The translations under genes were made by a program, and so were the position numbers. The notes below the pieces were generated by a model, which saw only the letters and a list, made by a program, of their open reading frames with translations, did no database searches and was not told the origin of the DNA. Positions 59,632 through 64,000 of a DNA stretch of 64,000 nucleotides are shown here, in pieces (position 1 is the first letter of the stretch; each line of letters begins with the position of its first letter). The stretch is from Microbacterium sp. AB (GTDB lineage: Bacteria > Actinomycetota > Actinomycetes > Actinomycetales > Microbacteriaceae), in assembly GCF_032878875.1 (NCBI RefSeq), contig NZ_CP118157.1, forward strand, positions 2,294,001 through 2,358,000. The letters run 5' to 3'.

Positions 59632-61389
59632 TCAGCAAAGTCCCCAGCCGAGCGTTCCTAGGAATGAGCAGTTGAGCCCGACGAGGTCCGGTGGTGACTC
59701 CTGTGTCGCCCACAACGTAACCAGCGCTACGATCACCGATACGACGGAAACCCAAATCGCAACGCGCTGAACTCGGCGTGAATCGAGCGACGCGCCAAGG
59801 GACGCGACGGTACTCAGCACCTCGCGGTACTCCGCGTCAAACTCGACCAGCTCGCGAGCAAGACGCCTTTGATTCTTCCGTTCTTGCTTGTTCAGGTTGA
59901 CGGGCTTGAGGGGCTTGCGCCCCTCCTCCTTGTCCCGTTCCTTGAACCATGTTGTGTAGTCGAGATAGAAGACCGGCTCGCGGTCTCTCCATCGTCGACG
60001 GTTGTATAGCTTGAGGTCCTCCTCAAGCGTCGCGAGATCGAGGCTCGTGGTGAGGGTGCGTATGCGAAGCCGTTTCAGGTCGCGACTGCTTGTACCACCG
60101 TGAAGTTCGCGAGCGTTGTCGTGAGCAATAGATGCATTGCTGCGTAGAAGGCGTAGAAGCGCCGTGAGGCCCGACCTTGCCATGAAGTCGGTCGATCGAG
60201 AACCTACGAAGTAGCCGGCGGATTCGACTCCGGAGTGCCCAGTCCCTGACGTTATGCGGGCTGCCGCGCCGCGATTCCCCCATAGAGACCAGACGTTCTC
60301 CGAAGTATCCGGTGCCCAGTCTCGAGATACGGGCTCCTGCAGGAGGAGTCCCGGCAATTCTTCACTAGTCACTTGGTACGGAACGTGCTCGTGCAGTCCC
60401 ATCGCGCGCAATGCATCATTCTCACGGCGAGAGGGTTGTCCATCGTCGACCGCGGGGTCAGCGACGTTGAAGAAGATGACGTCGAAGAGGGGTTGAGGAT
60501 GGCGAGCGCGTGCGAAAGCTCCGGGTAGCGTACGACTCATCCAACGACGGAGCTCGCGATGCACCTCGCTGCGAGCGCGTTGTGTCCGGTAGTGCAGGAC
60601 GGCTTTCGGCGGTTGCGAAACCGCCATTTGACCCTTCCTCCTGATCACTTCGTGCTGATGCGATGCCTGCAATTGCTCGTTGAGTCGAGTGGACACGGAC
60701 TCGTCAAGTGAGAACCCGGCTACGACGGCGGTTATCCCTTTGCCGATCGACACGCCTATCAAGCTGATGCTCTTGACGCCAGCAGGCAGCTTTGCCCGCT
60801 GCGCATCGATGGACGTGTACTCGGCTGACCTCGATGTCAGCTCCGCCATCCGCCACCATGTCCGGCCGTCGCCGCGGCGTGATGAGGTGACCGTCTCTGT
60901 TCCGCCTGGGTCCATGCCAAGGAACCGAGCACCGTCCCAACCAGACCGCCGGATCGCCTTGTGCAGTCCCCGAACACCACTTGCCGTGAAGTACTCAACG
61001 AGCGATGCGTATGGCATCGTCACGCCCTCCCCCAAAGGCAGCTCTATCTGGTCGAAACGATAGAGCTCGTCCCCATGGCGCCGTTCACGCGTGTGGTGCG
61101 TCTGATACAGGAAGTTCGACATCTCGCGGATCTTCACGCGCCAACGAGCTGGAATCCACGGCTCCACGTTTGAACGCTGAAGACCGCGCAGAAGGAGATA
61201 GGGGAGGTCGTACCAGCGAAATCCTTTGCCGATCCCGCGAATCGCTGTCCCACTGGAGGGTTCGTCAGCGACGTCTTCGCTCCCGGTGGTCGCGGCTGCT
61301 GGGGGCGATCCTTCCGGGGGACCTTGTGGCCGTTGCGCTCTCCGTGGCTTCATGCTCTGTCCGAATCTCTCAGTCACCGACTTTCCCAT
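59632..61389 (-). CDS. Large hypothetical protein inserted in the conjugation operon
   Basis: A 585-residue protein on the opposite strand to the surrounding transfer genes. The N-terminus is Pro/Ser-rich and disordered; the middle is not recognised (FRWYDLPYLLLRGLQRSN, VKSISLIGVSIGKGITAVVAG, LFDVIFFNVADPAVDD); the C-terminus has a basic coiled region (NKQERKNQRRLARELVEFD) and one or two membrane segments (VAIWVSVVSVIVALVTLWAT). GC is lower than its neighbours. Probably cargo, possibly a defence effector that works at the membrane, but no known domain supports a function. Confidence 0.7.
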   Translation of the reverse strand: MGKSVTERFGQSMKPRRAQRPQGPPEGSPPAAATTGSEDVADEPSSGTAIRGIGKGFRWYDLPYLLLRGLQRSNVEPWIPARWRVKIREMSNFLYQTHHTRERRHGDELYRFDQIELPLGEGVTMPYASLVEYFTASGVRGLHKAIRRSGWDGARFLGMDPGGTETVTSSRRGDGRTWWRMAELTSRSAEYTSIDAQRAKLPAGVKSISLIGVSIGKGITAVVAGFSLDESVSTRLNEQLQASHQHEVIRRKGQMAVSQPPKAVLHYRTQRARSEVHRELRRWMSRTLPGAFARARHPQPLFDVIFFNVADPAVDDGQPSRRENDALRAMGLHEHVPYQVTSEELPGLLLQEPVSRDWAPDTSENVWSLWGNRGAAARITSGTGHSGVESAGYFVGSRSTDFMARSGLTALLRLLRSNASIAHDNARELHGGTSSRDLKRLRIRTLTTSLDLATLEEDLKLYNRRRWRDREPVFYLDYTTWFKERDKEEGRKPLKPVNLNKQERKNQRRLARELVEFDAEYREVLSTVASLGASLDSRRVQRVAIWVSVVSVIVALVTLWATQESPPDLVGLNCSFLGTLGWGLC

Positions 61390-61575
61390 AGTGCAACGGG
61401 CACGCCATCACGTGTCACCTCAACACAGCGTGAGAGTGCACGGACCCTGTTCCGTGGCCGCGTCGATGTACTCGCGCCACGCGACGCTCGCATGCCGCCC
61501 CGCCTCATCCATCGAGCCACCCCGCGATGCGAGACCACACACAGAGCGCCCCTGGCGGACGGCGAGAGAGTGGGT

Positions 61576-61591
61576 GCGCACCTGACTGGCA
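61576..61591 (+). repeat. ICE motif copy 3
   Basis: GCGCACCTGACTGGCA, 38 bases before the second DUF6112 gene. Matches the copies at 32376 and 55346; copies 2 and 3 also share the preceding GTG, giving the palindrome GTGCGCAC. Confidence 0.55.
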
Positions 61592-61629
61592 GAAGCCCAC
61601 GTCCCCGTGAACAGTCAGGAGCACGCATC

Positions 61630-61899
61630 GTGATCGACATCGACCCCAACAGCTCGGGCCTTCCCGGTATCGAGCAACTGCGCATCATCGTCGGCGCCGT
61701 CATGACGGTCGGCCTCATCCTCTCCGTCCTCGCCCTGATCGTCTCGGCGATCGTGTGGGGTTTCGGCGCCAACTCCTCCAACCCGCACCTCGCCTCGCGC
61801 GGGAAGGTCGGCGTCCTCGTCTCGTGCGGGGCGGCGATCATCTGCGGTGCCGCAGTCACGCTCATCAACTTCTTCTGGGGCGTCGGGCAGGCCGTCTGA
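61630..61899 (+). CDS. DUF6112 family small membrane protein (2)
   Basis: An 89-residue paralogue of the protein at 59287: two membrane segments (LRIIVGAVMTVGLILSVLALIVSAIVWGFG and VGVLVSCGAAIICGAAVTLINFFWGVG) around NSSNPHLASRGK. GTG start at 61630 with AGGAG nine bases upstream. The two paralogues were probably adjacent before the large reverse-oriented gene entered between them. Confidence 0.8.
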   Translation: MIDIDPNSSGLPGIEQLRIIVGAVMTVGLILSVLALIVSAIVWGFGANSSNPHLASRGKVGVLVSCGAAIICGAAVTLINFFWGVGQAV

Positions 61900-61942
61900 T
61901 GACCACCCGAACAGCACGCCACCACCTGCGGGGGTAGGTGCG

Positions 61943-63394
61943 GTGAGTATCTGCGATGTCCCGGTCATCTCCTCCGTGTGCGACGCGGTCGGCGAGGGCG
62001 CCGCCTCGCTGATCGCGGCGCCGTTCGACTGGCTCGCTCAGGCGATGGCTGGTGCTGCCGCGTGGCTGTTCGAGGCGGTCTGGACCGTGTTCGACACCAC
62101 CACCCTCGTGGATGTCACCAGCCCGGAGTACGTCGGCGTCTACAACGTCCTCTTCGGCGTCGCCGTGTTCGTGATGCTGGTGTTCTTCTGCCTCCAGCTC
62201 ATCATCGGCCTCATCCACCGCGACCCCACCGCCCTGTCCCGCGCCGCCCTCGGGCTCGCGAAGTCCGTGCTCGGCAGCTTCCTGGTCATCACGCTTACCG
62301 CGCTGCTGCTGGAAATCACCGACCGGCTCGCCGTCGGGATCGTGCAGGCCACTGGCAACACGATGGAAGGAATGGGGACCCAGATCGGGCTCCTCGCCAC
62401 CGGCCTCGCTGGGATCAACATCGCAACCCCCGGTGTCGGCGCGATCCTGACTATCTTCCTCGCCGGCCTGGCCATCTCGGCGGCGGCGATCGTGTGGTTC
62501 TCCCTGCTGATCCGTAAGGCGCTGCTGCTGGTGGCGGTCGTGTTCGGTCCGGTCGCCCTGGCCGGGGCGACGTGGGATGCGACGAAGGGGTGGTTCGCCA
62601 AGTGGGCGGCGTTCGTGATCGCCCTGATTTTCTCCAAGCTCGTCCTCGTCGTGATCTTCCTCGTCGCGATCGGGCAGGTCTCGGCGCCGATCGAGGCAGA
62701 CCTGGCTTCCATCTCCGACCCGATCGCGGGCGTCGTGCTGATGTTCATCGCCGCGTTCGCGCCCTACATCACCTACAAGTTCCTGTCGTTCGTGGGCTTC
62801 GACATGTACCACGCGATGTCTTCCGAGCAGGAGGCGAAGTCCGCGCTGAACCGGCCCGTGCCGGTGCCGTCCGCCCCGCAGGCCGACACGGCCAAGAAGG
62901 TCCTCGACAGCGGCACCGACCCCGGCAGCAAGCCCTCGAGCGGTGGAGGCGGCGCGGGCGGAGGCTCGACACCGCCCCCACCTCCTCCTCCCGGCGCACC
63001 GACCGCGGCCCCCGCCAGCACGGGAGTCGGCACGGCGGGCACCGGCGCCGCTACATCCGGTGCCGGAGCAGGGGCTGGAGCGGGTGCCGGAGCTGCCGGC
63101 GCTGGCGCGGCTGGTGCCGGTGCGGCCGCGGGGCCTGTCGGTGCCGCGGTGGTCGTCGGAGCCGCCGTGGTCAAGGCCGCAGCGACCGCTGGCCCGAAGG
63201 CAGGCAAAGCGGTGGGCGGCGCGGCGGACAGCCAGGCCGGCGCGGCGCCCGAGCAGGCATCCCCGCCTCCGTCGCAGGGCACACTGCCGCGTCCCGCACC
63301 GTCGACACCGCCTCCGGCCACGCCGCCGTCTCCCGCGCCTCGGCGTCGGCAGGACCCGCCGCCGCCATCATCCGCACCGGCCGGGAAGGAGTAA
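61943..63394 (+). CDS. TrbL/VirB6-like type IV secretion membrane protein
   Basis: A 483-residue polytopic membrane protein: six or more segments (VYNVLFGVAVFVMLVFFCLQ, VLGSFLVITLTALLLEI, ILTIFLAGLAISAAAIVWFS, KLVLVVIFLVAIG, VLMFIAAFAPYITYKFLSF) then a long Gly/Ala/Pro low-complexity tail from about residue 330. This is the TrbL/VirB6 plan, the inner-membrane part of the conjugation channel. GTG start (VSICDVPVIS) at 61943. The tail is probably disordered and exposed. Confidence 0.85.
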   Translation: MSICDVPVISSVCDAVGEGAASLIAAPFDWLAQAMAGAAAWLFEAVWTVFDTTTLVDVTSPEYVGVYNVLFGVAVFVMLVFFCLQLIIGLIHRDPTALSRAALGLAKSVLGSFLVITLTALLLEITDRLAVGIVQATGNTMEGMGTQIGLLATGLAGINIATPGVGAILTIFLAGLAISAAAIVWFSLLIRKALLLVAVVFGPVALAGATWDATKGWFAKWAAFVIALIFSKLVLVVIFLVAIGQVSAPIEADLASISDPIAGVVLMFIAAFAPYITYKFLSFVGFDMYHAMSSEQEAKSALNRPVPVPSAPQADTAKKVLDSGTDPGSKPSSGGGGAGGGSTPPPPPPPGAPTAAPASTGVGTAGTGAATSGAGAGAGAGAGAAGAGAAGAGAAAGPVGAAVVVGAAVVKAAATAGPKAGKAVGGAADSQAGAAPEQASPPPSQGTLPRPAPSTPPPATPPSPAPRRRQDPPPPSSAPAGKE

Positions 63395-63400
63395 CCCCTG

Positions 63401-64000
63401 ATGGTCACGAACTCGACTAGCGACTACCCGCTGGCGCCGGTGCAGTTCTCCCGGCTCGCCAAGCGCGGCATCATGCTCGGCCTGTCCCTGCCGCAGCTCA
63501 TCGTCCTCGGCGTTGCGGTGCTCACGGTCGTCTTCTCCCTCTACGCCGCCGGCGGGATGGGATTCGCCTGGACTACACCCGTCTGGGGGACCTGCGCCCT
63601 GCTCGCGATGATCCCTGCTGGGGGCCGGAAGGTGATCGAGTGGGTGCCGATCCTCGCCCGCTGGGCCGCCCGGACCCATCTCGGGCAGCTCGTCTACCGG
63701 CGCTGCGTCATCAAGCCCCGCCCTGCCGGGACCCTCGCACTCCCTGGAGATGCGGCGAGCCTGCGGGAGTGGGAGGACCCCGAGACCGGCGCGGCGATGG
63801 TCCACGATCCGCACGCGCAGACCCTCACCGCGATCCTCGGTGTCTCCCACCCCGCCTTCGTCTTGCTCGATCCGGGTGAGCAGCAGCGCCGCGTCTCCGG
63901 GTGGGGCCGCGTGCTGGCCGCCGCGTGCAGGTCCGGGCGGATCGCGCGGATTCAGGTGTCCGAGCGGACTCTGCCGGACTCCGGGACGGGGCTGGCGGAG
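63401..64000 (+). CDS. SCO6880-family conjugation protein (5' part, cut by window edge)
   Basis: The first 200 codons read without a stop to the window end: MVTNSTSDYPLAPVQFSRLA, two membrane segments (GLSLPQLIVLGVAVLTVVFSL, WGTCALLAMIPAGG) and a cytoplasmic region with LGQLVYRRCVIKPRPAGTLALPGD. This matches the N-terminus of actinobacterial SCO6880-like proteins, PrgI-like channel parts found next to VirB4 ATPases. AAGGAG lies eleven bases before the ATG. A VirB4-type gene is expected beyond the window. Confidence 0.82.
   Translation, partial: MVTNSTSDYPLAPVQFSRLAKRGIMLGLSLPQLIVLGVAVLTVVFSLYAAGGMGFAWTTPVWGTCALLAMIPAGGRKVIEWVPILARWAARTHLGQLVYRRCVIKPRPAGTLALPGDAASLREWEDPETGAAMVHDPHAQTLTAILGVSHPAFVLLDPGEQQRRVSGWGRVLAAACRSGRIARIQVSERTLPDSGTGLAE

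Noticed and set aside
62930..63394. Gly/Ala/Pro low-complexity region as a separate collagen-like or surface protein
   Set aside because: It is in frame with and continuous from the TrbL-like protein, where disordered tails are usual.

Overview
The window is high-GC DNA from an actinobacterium, most likely a Microbacteriaceae (Microbacterium-like). The signs are the GC-rich third codon positions, frequent GTG starts, ATGA/GTGA gene overlaps, and the mix of Asp23/CsbD envelope-stress genes with a gluconate GntR-GntP-GntK locus. All assignments come from reading the sequence and translations; no database search was run.

Region 1 (1-18.07 kb) looks like ordinary chromosome. It holds aminopeptidase N, a YciA-like thioesterase, a diacylglycerol-kinase-like lipid kinase, the gluconate locus with a divergent operator, two paralogous ECF sigma factors each near Asp23-type genes, a dicarboxylate/amino-acid symporter, glucose-6-phosphate isomerase, an alpha/beta hydrolase and a saccharopine-dehydrogenase-like reductase behind a perfect 22-bp palindrome. 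It ends in a glycosyltransferase cut off by an IS3-family element.

Region 2 (18.07-25.77 kb) is a scrapyard of older mobile DNA. It contains two different IS3-family elements, a fragment of a relaxase helicase domain closely related to the intact relaxase further right, a coiled-coil fragment with two in-frame amber codons, and the C-terminal stub of a tyrosine integrase. Embedded in it is an apparently intact surface locus: a TetR regulator, a 24-bp palindrome, a WxL-like secreted protein and its likely membrane-anchored partner, followed by an epimerase.

Region 3 (25.77 kb to the right edge) reads as an integrative and conjugative element (ICE). Its left end is marked by the displaced 3' half of a tRNA-Pro(GGG) gene (25772-25813) beside a hairpin terminator. 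The integrase and excisionase lie at 30.3-31.7 kb. Between the attachment site and the integrase is a lower-GC, tightly overlapping three-gene operon: a DndB-like DGQHR protein, an unknown protein and a D12-type adenine methyltransferase. It looks like a DNA-modification or defence module that I cannot match to a named system. Conjugation genes follow: a MobF relaxase, an ArdC-like protein, a primase-polymerase, an SpdB-like protein, a ParB-like protein, a TcpC/VirB8-like protein, a lytic transglycosylase/M23 peptidase, two DUF6112 proteins, a TrbL/VirB6-like protein and an SCO6880-like protein cut by the window edge.

A 13-kb cargo sits between the relaxase and ardC. It is a lasso-peptide cluster in the order C-B1-B2-A1-A2, with two precursor genes too short for routine gene calling, a split ABC-2 exporter, a two-component system, a LanFEG-type immunity transporter, a VanZ-RDD protein and two AraC regulators. 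A 16-bp motif (GCGCACCTGNCTGKCA) recurs just upstream of at least three ICE genes.
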